From: F23-B02 sp963627445
Lineage (GTDB): Bacteria > Bacillota > Clostridia > Oscillospirales > Oscillospiraceae
Assembly (NCBI GenBank): GCA_963627445.1
Contig: CAVGBM010000096.1
Span: 1 to 32,604, forward strand
Reading direction: 5' to 3'
DNA: 32,604 nt
The position numbers were made by a program, and so were the translations under genes. Of this stretch, positions 6,786 to 14,610 are shown one piece after another. Position 1 is the first letter of the stretch. Every line of letters starts with the position of its first letter. The notes under the pieces are model-generated. The model was given only the letters and a program-made list of their open reading frames with translations. It did no database searches and was not told the origin of the DNA.

Positions 6786-7615
6786 AAAAATTCAACAAGA
6801 TATTCACCGTCATCGTCATGCTGTTTCTCTACCTGCCGATGATAGTTCTTGCCGTTGCGTCCTTTAACAGCGGAATGGATATTGCGGTGTTCAAGGGCTT
6901 TACCTTTGATAACTACGGCGAATTATTTAAGGACAGCGTGCTTTTGCCGCTGCTGCTTAATTCGGTTATAGTCGCCGTTATCTCCTCGCTTATCGCGACC
7001 GTTATCGGCTCTGCCGCCGCCATCGGCATCCACTCCATGGGGCCGAGGCTTCGCAAGTTCACCATGGGCGTGACGAATATCCCGCTCACAAACCCCGAGA
7101 TTGTCACCGGCGTATCGCTTGCGCTGCTGTTTGCCTTTGTCGGCACGATGATGAAGATAAATAACATCCTCGGCTTTGCAACACTTTTAATTGCGCACAT
7201 AACCTTCAACCTGCCGTATGTCATCCTCTCGGTCATGCCCAAGCTCCAGCAGATGGATCCCCACCTGCGTGAGGCGGCAATGGATCTTGGCTGCACGCCG
7301 TGGCAGGCGTTTTACAAGGTCGTTATCCACGAGATAACCCCGGGTATCGTCTCGGGCGCACTCATGGCGTTTACCATGAGCCTTGACGACTTTGTCATCA
7401 GCTATTTTGTCTACGGCCCACGCTTCGTGACCCTGCCAGTGGAGATATATAACTACACAAAAAAGCCGCTCCAGCCGAAGATATACGCACTGTTTACCCT
7501 GCTGTTTGCGGCGATACTGCTCGTGATGGTCGTCATGAACCTCCTGCAGGAGCGTGACGCAAAGCGCAGCCGTGAAAACCGCCGTGCCTTCCGCAGAAAG
7601 CAGGTGAGCGCATGA
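6782..7615 (+). CDS. potC: Spermidine/putrescine ABC transporter permease PotC
   Basis: A 277-residue six-pass permease partnering PotB. The opening YLPMIVLAVASFN, the FTFDNYGELF segment and the EAA loop HLREAAMDLGCTPWQAFYKVV are characteristic of PotC. The MSLDDFVISYF motif near the C-terminus is typical of the family. The C-terminal tail is basic and cytoplasmic. It overlaps potB and potD by four bases each (ATGA), so the whole operon is tightly coupled. Confidence 0.94.
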   Translation: MKKFNKIFTVIVMLFLYLPMIVLAVASFNSGMDIAVFKGFTFDNYGELFKDSVLLPLLLNSVIVAVISSLIATVIGSAAAIGIHSMGPRLRKFTMGVTNIPLTNPEIVTGVSLALLFAFVGTMMKINNILGFATLLIAHITFNLPYVILSVMPKLQQMDPHLREAAMDLGCTPWQAFYKVVIHEITPGIVSGALMAFTMSLDDFVISYFVYGPRFVTLPVEIYNYTKKPLQPKIYALFTLLFAAILLVMVVMNLLQERDAKRSRENRRAFRRKQVSA

Positions 7616-8805
7616 AAAAGCTGCTGTCATTTGCCCTGTGCCTTGTGCTCGTGCTGACCGCCGTTCCCGTGACGGCGAGCGCCGAGCCTGTGACGATAAA
7701 TGTGTATAACTGGGGTCAGTATATCTCGGACGGCACGGACGGCTATATCGATGTCAACAAGGCGTTCACCGAAGCCACCGGCATCAAGGTCAACTACATG
7801 ACCTTTGACTCGAACGAGACCATGTACACCAAGCTCAAGACCGGCGGCAGCACATACGATGTCATCATCCCGTCGGACTACATGATAGCCCGCCTTATAT
7901 CCGAGGACATGCTTTTAGAGCTTGATTACTCGAATATCCCGAACTACGCCGATGTTGACGAGGCGTACAAGAACACTGCCTTTGACCCGGACAACAAGTA
8001 CACCGTGCCGTACACCTGGGGCACCGTGGGCATCATCTACAACAAGAAGTATGTTGATGAGGCCGACCTCGGCTCGTGGGAGCTTCTGTGGAACAGCAAG
8101 TATTCCGGCAAGATACTCATGTTCGATAACCCCCGTGACGCATTTGCGATATCGGAGCTGCTGCTTGGCATCGACCTCAACTCCGAGGCCGAGGACGAGC
8201 TGCGCAGTGCAGCGTACAAGCTCATCGAGCAGAAGCCCCTCGTGCAGAGCTATGTCATGGATCAGATCTATGACAAAATGGAGCGTGAGGAGGCGTGGAT
8301 CGCGCCGTACTACGCAGGCGACTACCTGCAAATGGTGCAGGAGAACGAAGACCTCGGCTTTTACTTCCCCAAGGAGGGCTTCAACCTCTTTATCGATGCC
8401 ATGTGCATCCCGAAAAGCTGCCAGAACAAGGCCGCTGCCGAGGCGTACATTAACTTCCTGTGCGGCGCTCAGGTCGCGGGCGAGAACCTTGATTACCTCG
8501 GCTACTCAACGCCCATTTCTGCTGCAAAGGAATACATGGATCCCGACATGGTCGCAAGCGACATCGCCTACCCGAGTGAGGAAACGCTCGCAATGGGCTC
8601 GGCGTTTTCCTACCTTGGCGAACAGACCAATCAGCTCATGGATTCGCTTTGGCTCGAGGTCAAGACGCAGGGCAGCGTCGACAGCTATGCGATAGTCAGC
8701 ATGGCGGTCCTCGCCGTCGGCCTTGCAGCCTACTTCACCATCCACGGTATACGCAAGAAAAAGCGCATCGCCAACCGCTGCAAGAAGTGGAAAACTCAAG
8801 AATAA
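7612..8805 (+). CDS. potD: Spermidine/putrescine-binding protein PotD with C-terminal membrane anchor
   Basis: This 397-residue extracellular binding protein delivers polyamines to PotBC. A signal peptide covers about 1-24, with an AxA-type cleavage site in TASAEP. The mature domain starts INVYNWGQYIS, the hallmark of PotD/PotF. Polyamine-pocket segments such as VPYTWGTVGIIYNK, EEAWIAPYYAGD and FIDAMCIPK are present. There is no lipobox cysteine. Instead, a hydrophobic helix near 363-381 (VSMAVLAVGLAAYFTIHG) is followed by a basic tail, which suggests a type I membrane anchor in place of the usual lipid. A strong terminator follows. Confidence 0.92.
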   Translation: MKKLLSFALCLVLVLTAVPVTASAEPVTINVYNWGQYISDGTDGYIDVNKAFTEATGIKVNYMTFDSNETMYTKLKTGGSTYDVIIPSDYMIARLISEDMLLELDYSNIPNYADVDEAYKNTAFDPDNKYTVPYTWGTVGIIYNKKYVDEADLGSWELLWNSKYSGKILMFDNPRDAFAISELLLGIDLNSEAEDELRSAAYKLIEQKPLVQSYVMDQIYDKMEREEAWIAPYYAGDYLQMVQENEDLGFYFPKEGFNLFIDAMCIPKSCQNKAAAEAYINFLCGAQVAGENLDYLGYSTPISAAKEYMDPDMVASDIAYPSEETLAMGSAFSYLGEQTNQLMDSLWLEVKTQGSVDSYAIVSMAVLAVGLAAYFTIHGIRKKKRIANRCKKWKTQE

Positions 8806-8807
8806 CG

Positions 8808-8841
8808 AAAAAATCGACCGAATTATTCGGTCGATTTTTTT
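8808..8841. terminator. Bidirectional terminator between potD and sigE
   Basis: AAAAAATCGACCG (8808-8820) pairs with CGGTCGATTTTTT (8828-8840) with a 7-base loop that can itself partly pair. It has T-runs for both strands and serves the convergent potD and sigE transcripts. Confidence 0.9.
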
Positions 8842-9550
8842 ACTGCATTTGCTTTATCATCTCGCGCCTAAGACGCACGATTATGCGCTTTTCAAGGCGG
8901 CTTATGTAGCTTTGCGAAATGCCCATGAGGTCGGCGACCTCCTTTTGTGTAAGCTCATTTCTGCCGCCGAGGCCGAAGCGCAGAACGATGATGTTCTTTT
9001 CGCGCTCGTTAAGCGTTTGTATCGCCGCCGAGAGCATCTGCTTGTCGGCGTCGTCCTCGAGCGGGCGGCACACCTCGTCGTCGTCCGTGCCGAGAACATC
9101 GGATAATAGCAGCTCGTTGCCATCCCAATCGGTGTTCAGCGGCTCATCGAAGCTTACCTCCGTGCGCTGATTGCTCACCTTGCGCAGATACATAAGTATC
9201 TCGTTTTCGATGCAGCGGGAGGCGTAGGTCGCAAGCTTGATGTTTTTGGCCGATTTAAAGGTGTTTATCGCCTTTATAAGCCCAATGGTGCCGATGGAGA
9301 TGAGGTCTTCGAGGTTGAGCCCCGTGTTTTCAAAGCGTCGGGCGATGTAAACAACAAGGCGCAGGTTATGCTCGGTGAGCGTCTGCTTTGCCTTCTCGTC
9401 GCCGGCCTCCATGGCGAGTATCGCCCGCTCTTCATCGTCGCGGCTGAGCGGCGGCGGGAGAATGTCGCTTCCGCCGATGTAGAATAGCTCTGACGGTGCG
9501 GGGGCAAAATGCTTTTCAAGCCAGTCTTTAATAAGTTTCAGAATGTTCAT
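8840..9550 (-). CDS. sigE: Mother-cell sporulation sigma factor SigE
   Basis: The 236-residue protein begins with an amphipathic pro-sequence (about 1-25) followed by FYIGGSDILPPPLS, nearly the same as the processing region of Bacillus pro-sigma-E. Region 2 is in YIARRFENTGLNLEDLISIG and TFKSAKNIKLATYASRCIENEI; region 4 is LTQKEVADLMGISQSYISRLEKRI. Sigma-E directs early mother-cell transcription after removal of the pro-sequence by SpoIIGA, whose gene lies 40 bases upstream in the same operon. AAAGGAG precedes the ATG. The usual third gene of the cluster, sigG, is not present here. Confidence 0.96.
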   Translation of the reverse strand: MNILKLIKDWLEKHFAPAPSELFYIGGSDILPPPLSRDDEERAILAMEAGDEKAKQTLTEHNLRLVVYIARRFENTGLNLEDLISIGTIGLIKAINTFKSAKNIKLATYASRCIENEILMYLRKVSNQRTEVSFDEPLNTDWDGNELLLSDVLGTDDDEVCRPLEDDADKQMLSAAIQTLNEREKNIIVLRFGLGGRNELTQKEVADLMGISQSYISRLEKRIIVRLRREMIKQMQ

Positions 9551-9590
9551 GACTTCTCCTTTCAGGTTGTGCTAAGTTAGAGCCGAACAA

Positions 9591-10391
9591 TTAAATTATG
9601 CAGTCGAAGCCGTCACCGCTGACGGCGGTGGGCGATATCGCAACTAAAATGTCCTCGCGGGTCTTGCCGTCAACGGTCAGGCTGTCCGGCCTGAACGCAG
9701 GCAGCAGGCCGCTTTGCGTGCCGACGGCGGAGTAGGGGATGAGCCGCATTTTTCCGGAGTAGAGCGTGATAAGCTCCGTGGGGCTCAAATTTTCGACACC
9801 CTCGCCGAGGAGCGGTACAAGCTGCTGGGCTCCCGCAATGAGCACCTGACTCCCCGTCATCGGGTCATACAAACAGTTGCCGCTGTCATATAATGCCCGC
9901 AGCGTGACGCTTTGGCCGAGAAAGCCGATGACCACGGTGTGCACCGCCTTGCCCGTGCTTTTTGCCGTCCTGCGAAATACGAGGCTCAGCGCAGCGTAAA
10001 TTATCCCGAAGCTGAGCACCAAAACGGGCATCGAAACGGGAAGATACACGGCATTACCCCTGCCGCCGCCTTGCACCGACAGCGCCCACAGCGTGCCGCC
10101 GAATACGGCAGACACGGCGAAAAACACCGCTGCACAGCGCCGGAACTTAGGCTCTTTTGCAAACGCGATGAGTGCGATCAAAACGCCGGAGGCAAGCTTT
10201 ATGGGCAGCAGCGTCAAAAACGCAAAGCCCGGCAGAACTGACGCAACGGCGTATACGGCGCCGAACAGCGCAGCAACGGCATACCGCATCCTGCGCAGCA
10301 AAACTCCGCATACTCTTGCAGAGCCGAGCAGGATAAGATAGTCGCATATGAAGTTTAAAATGAACAGCCGGTCTATGTATATCGTCTCCAT
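9591..10391 (-). CDS. spoIIGA: Pro-sigma-E processing protease SpoIIGA
   Basis: The chosen start ATG 10391 gives 266 residues. Five or six membrane segments occupy the first half, beginning IYIDRLFILNFICDYLILL as in known SpoIIGA. The C-terminal half is the aspartic protease domain with the motif DSGN (D169), then LYDPMTGSQVLIAG. SpoIIGA cleaves pro-sigma-E at the septum when signalled from the forespore. A longer start at 10430 is possible but would consume the promoter. No Shine-Dalgarno is visible before either start. The gene is directly upstream of sigE, as in all known spore formers. Confidence 0.92.
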   Translation of the reverse strand: METIYIDRLFILNFICDYLILLGSARVCGVLLRRMRYAVAALFGAVYAVASVLPGFAFLTLLPIKLASGVLIALIAFAKEPKFRRCAAVFFAVSAVFGGTLWALSVQGGGRGNAVYLPVSMPVLVLSFGIIYAALSLVFRRTAKSTGKAVHTVVIGFLGQSVTLRALYDSGNCLYDPMTGSQVLIAGAQQLVPLLGEGVENLSPTELITLYSGKMRLIPYSAVGTQSGLLPAFRPDSLTVDGKTREDILVAISPTAVSGDGFDCII

Positions 10392-10397
10392 GCGAAA

Positions 10398-10430
10398 ATT
10401 ATAAACTTTCAAAGCCGCACAATTTGTCAT
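10398..10430 (-). promoter_or_regulatory. spoIIGA promoter with long spacer and possible Spo0A box
   Basis: On the minus strand, ATGACA (10430-10425) and a perfect TATAAT (10403-10398) are separated by 21 bases. The Bacillus spoIIG promoter is known for a 22-base spacer that needs Spo0A~P. TGACAAA, overlapping the -35, is one base from the 0A box TGWCGAA, and a second TGACAA lies 14 bases further upstream. Transcription would start at or next to the ATG. Confidence 0.5.
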
Positions 10431-10437
10431 TTGATAA

Positions 10438-10466
10438 TTGTCAAATAGGCGTGTCTGTGGTAAAAT
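10438..10466 (+). promoter_or_regulatory. Promoter of the DMT transporter gene
   Basis: TTGTCA (10438-10443) and TAAAAT (10461-10466) are separated by 17 bases. The -35 lies a few bases beyond the divergent spoIIGA -35, so a regulator bound between them could affect both. Confidence 0.65.
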
Positions 10467-10508
10467 ACTTTAGATTGAAATACGATATAAGCAAAAGGAA
10501 TAAAAAAT

Positions 10509-11417
10509 ATGTGGTTTTGGTTTGCTGTAATAGCACTGCTTTGCTGGAGCGGCTCTGATCTGTTTTCCAAGATCGGCTGCCAGGATGCCGACGATAAGTA
10601 CAGCCATCTGAAGATGGTCATGGCGGTCGGCGTAGTTATGGGGCTTCACGCAGCCTACGAAGTTTTCGTCGGCGGCGTTGAGATAAGCTGGAGCGTCATC
10701 ATTACATACCTGCCGGTGTCGGCACTGTATATAGTCTCGATGGCGATAGGCTATGTGGGCCTCAGGTATATCGAGCTTTCGATATCCTCGCCTATATGCA
10801 ACTCCTCCGGCGCGATAGTTGCGATACTCATTTTTGCGACCAAGGGCTTCGGCGAGCTTCCGCCGATAGCGCTCGTTGCCGTGGCACTTGTGTGCATAGG
10901 CGTTGTGTGTCTCGGCATCACCGAGGCAAACGAGGACGAGGAGCTGCGCAAGGCTCGTCAGGATGCCAGCAATCATCATTACGCAAAAAGCTGGATAGCG
11001 ATCGCGCTGCCGGTTATCTACTGCCTTCTCGATGCTCTGGGCACCTTCGCAGACTCGAAGGTCCTTGAAGTTCTCAACGAGGACTCTGCCAATGTGGCAT
11101 ATGAGCTCACCTTCCTATGTGTCGGCATCGTGTGCGCAATTTACGTTCTCGGCGTTAAGAAGCAGCGGCTCGTGCCCAAAAGGGAAGTGCCCAAGTACAC
11201 GGGTGCACTGTTTGAGACTGCTGGCCAGTTTGCGTATATCTACGCCTTGGCAGATTCTGCGCACGCAGCGCTTGCCGCGCCTATCATTTCGTCCTACTGT
11301 GTTGCCTCCGTCATCTGGAGCCGCATCTTCCTCAAGGAAAAGCTGTCAGTCAAGCATTATGCGTCTGTTTTCATAGTAGTAGTGGGTATAGTTATCATAG
11401 GAATACTTGATATTTAA
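10509..11417 (+). CDS. DMT/EamA-type membrane transporter, substrate unknown
   Basis: The 302-residue protein has about ten hydrophobic segments in two halves of roughly 140 residues, the duplicated layout of the drug/metabolite transporter superfamily. The first segment is FAVIALLCWSGSDLFSKIG; the last pair ends IVVVGIVIIGILDI. The central loop is charged (TEANEDEELRKARQD). The second half contains a typical EamA end: ALAAPIISSYCVASVIWSRIFLKEKLSVKHY. AAAGGA precedes the ATG. pyrH starts 12 bases after its stop, so co-transcription is likely. Nothing visible gives the substrate. Confidence 0.8.
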   Translation: MWFWFAVIALLCWSGSDLFSKIGCQDADDKYSHLKMVMAVGVVMGLHAAYEVFVGGVEISWSVIITYLPVSALYIVSMAIGYVGLRYIELSISSPICNSSGAIVAILIFATKGFGELPPIALVAVALVCIGVVCLGITEANEDEELRKARQDASNHHYAKSWIAIALPVIYCLLDALGTFADSKVLEVLNEDSANVAYELTFLCVGIVCAIYVLGVKKQRLVPKREVPKYTGALFETAGQFAYIYALADSAHAALAAPIISSYCVASVIWSRIFLKEKLSVKHYASVFIVVVGIVIIGILDI

Positions 11418-11429
11418 AAGGAGAGCGCA

Positions 11430-12146
11430 ATGGAGAAACCTGTTTATAAGCGTGTGCTGATAAAGATCAGCGGCGAGGCACTTGCCGGCGAGAAAAAGAC
11501 CGGCTTTGACTTTGACTTTATTGCCGATGTCTGCAAGACCGTAAAAAGCTGCGTTGACATGGGCGTTGAGGTCGGCATAGTCGTCGGCGGCGGCAACTTC
11601 TGGCGCGGCGTTAAGGACGGCGCAGGCCATGTCGAGCGTGTCAGCGCTGACCGCATGGGTATGCTCGCAACGGCGATGAACTGCCTTGCGGTCGCCGATG
11701 TGTTCAAGCAGATAGGCGCAAAGGCAACCATCCAGACTGCCGTTGACATTCAGGGTGTCGGCGAAAGGTACAGCACAACGGAAGCCATAAAGCATCTTGA
11801 AAACGGCGAGGTCGTCATGTTCGGCTGCGGCACCGGCTGCCCGTTTTTCTCGACCGATACGGCCGCTGTCCTGCGCGCGGCGGAAATTGGCGCAGACGCG
11901 ATACTCCTTGCAAAGAACATCGACGGCGTTTACAGCGCAGACCCAAGAGTGGACGCCAGCGCCGTCAAATACGACAGCATAAGCTATGACGATGTGCTCG
12001 CCCAGCACCTTGCCGTCATGGATACCACCGCGACCAGCCTTGCAATGGATAACGACATTCCCGTCATCGTCTTTGCACTGGCTCAGCCTGAAAACATAGT
12101 CCGTGTGCTTCGCGGCGAAAAGCTCGGCACACTGGTCACAAAATAA
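11430..12146 (+). CDS. pyrH: Uridylate kinase PyrH
   Basis: The 238-residue bacterial UMP kinase transfers phosphate from ATP to UMP, making UDP for RNA, DNA and cell wall precursors. The amino acid kinase fold shows KRVLIKISGEALAG at the N-terminus, the VVGGGNFWRG glycine loop, RMGMLATAMNCLA, and the FGCGTGCPFFSTDTAA and KNIDGVYSADPR segments that bind UMP and ATP. AAGGAG lies just upstream of the ATG. It opens the pyrH-frr-uppS-dxr-rseP-ispG-polC run. Confidence 0.96.
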   Translation: MEKPVYKRVLIKISGEALAGEKKTGFDFDFIADVCKTVKSCVDMGVEVGIVVGGGNFWRGVKDGAGHVERVSADRMGMLATAMNCLAVADVFKQIGAKATIQTAVDIQGVGERYSTTEAIKHLENGEVVMFGCGTGCPFFSTDTAAVLRAAEIGADAILLAKNIDGVYSADPRVDASAVKYDSISYDDVLAQHLAVMDTTATSLAMDNDIPVIVFALAQPENIVRVLRGEKLGTLVTK

Positions 12147-12171
12147 GATAAAACATATAGGAGGTAGCAAC

Positions 12172-12723
12172 ATGTCCGATTATATTGAATTTGAAAGCAA
12201 GATGAAGAAAACCGCAGAGGTACTTAAGACCCAGCTTGCATCCGTTCGTGCAGGCCGCGCAAACGCAGCGGTCCTCGATCAGATCACCGTCGATTATTAC
12301 GGAGTGCCCACCCCCATCCAGCAGGTAGCTTCCGTTTCAGTTCCCGACCCCCGCTCTCTGCTGATCCAGCCTTGGGACGCATCCGTCCTCAAGGGCATCG
12401 AGAAGGCGATACTCTCCTCCGAGCTCGGCATCAATCCGCAGAACGACGGCAGAGCCATCCGCCTCGTGTTCCCGCAGCTTACCGAGGAGCGCCGTAAGGA
12501 GCTTGCAAAGCAGGTCAAGAAGTACGGCGAGGAAGCCAAGGTCGCAGTGCGCAACATTCGCCGTGACGCTATCGATAAGTTCAAAAAGCAGCAGAAGGCA
12601 TCCGAGATAACCGAGGATGATTACAAGACCATCGAGAAGGATATTCAGAAGCTCACCGACGACTACATCAAGGAAGTCGAGGGCATAGCCGACAAGAAGG
12701 AAAAGGAACTTTTCGAGATCTGA
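12172..12723 (+). CDS. frr: Ribosome recycling factor
   Basis: The 183-residue protein is of standard length. Signatures are LASVRAGRANAAVLDQITVDYYGVPTPI, the central PWDASVLKGIEKAI, and the C-terminal helix with LTEERRKELAKQVKKYGEEAKVAVRNIRRDA. With EF-G it splits the post-termination ribosome. ATG 12172 is chosen because GGAGG lies 7 bases upstream and it matches the family N-terminus; upstream open frame would overlap pyrH. Confidence 0.97.
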   Translation: MSDYIEFESKMKKTAEVLKTQLASVRAGRANAAVLDQITVDYYGVPTPIQQVASVSVPDPRSLLIQPWDASVLKGIEKAILSSELGINPQNDGRAIRLVFPQLTEERRKELAKQVKKYGEEAKVAVRNIRRDAIDKFKKQQKASEITEDDYKTIEKDIQKLTDDYIKEVEGIADKKEKELFEI

Positions 12724-12724
12724 T

Positions 12725-13468
12725 ATGGCAAACGATAAGACTAACAATGCGGCGGGGGAGCAGGCAAAATGCCTTCCCCGCCATATTGCCATCATATTGG
12801 ATGGCAACGGCCGCTGGGCTAAAAAGCGCGGCATGCCCCGCAGCGCGGGGCACCTTGCCGGTGCGGAAAATTTCAGAAAGATCGCGACCTACTGTCAGCA
12901 GATCGGCATTGAATACCTGACGGTGTATGCATTCTCAACCGAGAACTGGAAGCGTCCCGAGGATGAGGTCGGCGGCATAATGAAGCTTTTGGACAAGTAC
13001 CTGCACGAGGCTATCCGTGATATGGAGAAAAAGCACATTCGCATGAAGGTGTTCGGTGATACATCGAGACTGTCGCCAGAGCTTCAGGCGCTCGTTGCCA
13101 AGACCGATGAGATAACGCAGCATGTGCAGGGCTTTCAGGCAAACATTTGCCTTAACTACGGCGGCAGAGCCGAGATAGTGCGTGCAGCCGAGCTTTACGC
13201 AAAGGACGTTGCCGAGGGCAAGGTCGAGGGCGAGCTCACGGAGGAGAAGCTGTCAAAGTACATGTACTCGGCGGATATCCCCGACCCTGAGCTCATCATC
13301 AGACCCGGCGGCGAGTACAGGCTGTCAAACTTCCTTTTGTGGCAGTGCGCATACTCGGAGTTTTATTATACCGACACCCTGTGGCCGGATTTCACACCCG
13401 AGGAGCTCGACAAGGCCATTGCGGCGTACGGCAGCCGTGACCGCCGATTCGGAGGGGTAAAGACATGA
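12725..13468 (+). CDS. uppS: Isoprenyl (undecaprenyl) diphosphate synthase
   Basis: This 247-residue cis-prenyltransferase condenses isopentenyl diphosphate units into the lipid carrier for peptidoglycan. The signature HIAIILDGNGRWAKKRG near residue 20 contains the catalytic Asp. AFSTENWKRP and the C-terminal RPGGEYRLSNFLLWQ and ADIPDPELIIR segments are present; most homologues have T-S or S-G where this one has P-G. The start follows the frr stop after one base, with no close ribosome binding site, so it is probably translationally coupled. dxr begins inside its stop codon (ATGA). Confidence 0.94.
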   Translation: MANDKTNNAAGEQAKCLPRHIAIILDGNGRWAKKRGMPRSAGHLAGAENFRKIATYCQQIGIEYLTVYAFSTENWKRPEDEVGGIMKLLDKYLHEAIRDMEKKHIRMKVFGDTSRLSPELQALVAKTDEITQHVQGFQANICLNYGGRAEIVRAAELYAKDVAEGKVEGELTEEKLSKYMYSADIPDPELIIRPGGEYRLSNFLLWQCAYSEFYYTDTLWPDFTPEELDKAIAAYGSRDRRFGGVKT

Positions 13469-14610
13469 CAAAGGCAGTTTCAATTTTGGGCAGCACCGGC
13501 TCTATCGGCCGCCAGAGCATTGCGGCGGCAGAGCATCTCGGCCTGCCTGTTGCGGCGCTGACCGCAAACAGAAAAACGGATATGCTTGAGCAGCAGGCTC
13601 GCCGCTTGAAGCCCAAATTCGTTGCAGTTTTTGACGAAAAAGCGGCAGCCGAGCTTAAAATTTCGCTCGCCGACACCGATATCAGGGTCGGAAGCGGAAT
13701 GGAAGGACTCATTGAGGCGGCAACGCTCGATGCTGCCGACTGCGTTGTGACCGCAGTGTCCGGCTCTGTCGGCTTAAAGCCCACGCTGGCGGCAATCGAT
13801 GCCAAAAAGCGCATAGCCCTTGCAAACAAGGAAACGCTCGTGTGCGCAGGCGAGATAGTCATGCCCCGCGCGGCCGAGACGGGGGCGGAGATAGTGCCTG
13901 TCGACTCCGAGCATTCGGCCATTTTCCAGTGCCTCATGGGCAGGAAAAAGGGAGAGCTTAAGAAAATTTTGCTTACAGGCTCGGGCGGCCCGTTCAGAGG
14001 TAAAAGCCGAGCTGAGCTTGAGAATGTTACGCCCGAGCAGGCGGTAAAGCACCCCAATTGGAGCATGGGCGCAAAGATATCGGTCGACTCCGCGACGATG
14101 ATGAACAAGGGACTTGAGTTTATCGAGGCCATGCATCTTTTCGGCGTAACGCCGGACGATATCCAGGTGGTTGTCCACCCGCAGAGCATCATTCATTCCA
14201 TGGTCGAGCTCGTTGACGGCACGGTCATTGCCCAGCTCGGCGTGCCGGATATGGGGCTTCCCATCCAGCTTGCGATGACCTATCCCGAGCGGGTAGACTC
14301 GCCGTTTGAACGTCTTGACTTTGCCACCATGCGCGATCTTACCTTTGAGGCGCCGGACTTTGAGAAAACGCCCTGCTTAAAGCTCGCGATGGACTGCGCA
14401 AGAACGGGCGGCACGGCACCGTGCATCATGAGCGCGGCAAACGAGGTCGCAGTTTCGATGTTTTTAAATCATAAGCTCGGCTACAATCAGATTTACGACT
14501 GTGCTTTAGCGGCGGTCGAGAGCATAGACATAGTAAAAGACCCCGATCTTGAGACCATACTGGAGGCCGACAAGGCAGCCAGAGTATTTGTTACGGAGCA
14601 TTTTTCCTGA
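13465..14610 (+). CDS. dxr: 1-deoxy-D-xylulose 5-phosphate reductoisomerase
   Basis: This 381-residue enzyme converts DXP to MEP with NADPH, the committed step of the non-mevalonate isoprenoid pathway. NADPH loop GSTGSIG is at 9-15; ANKETLVCAGEIV, the metal and substrate motif PVDSEHSAIFQCL, and the flexible loop with NWSMGAKISVDSATMMNKGLE follow. It sits between uppS and rseP and feeds the precursor used by UppS. In most Firmicutes cdsA lies between uppS and dxr; here the two overlap and cdsA is absent. Its stop shares one base with the rseP start. Confidence 0.96.
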   Translation: MTKAVSILGSTGSIGRQSIAAAEHLGLPVAALTANRKTDMLEQQARRLKPKFVAVFDEKAAAELKISLADTDIRVGSGMEGLIEAATLDAADCVVTAVSGSVGLKPTLAAIDAKKRIALANKETLVCAGEIVMPRAAETGAEIVPVDSEHSAIFQCLMGRKKGELKKILLTGSGGPFRGKSRAELENVTPEQAVKHPNWSMGAKISVDSATMMNKGLEFIEAMHLFGVTPDDIQVVVHPQSIIHSMVELVDGTVIAQLGVPDMGLPIQLAMTYPERVDSPFERLDFATMRDLTFEAPDFEKTPCLKLAMDCARTGGTAPCIMSAANEVAVSMFLNHKLGYNQIYDCALAAVESIDIVKDPDLETILEADKAARVFVTEHFS

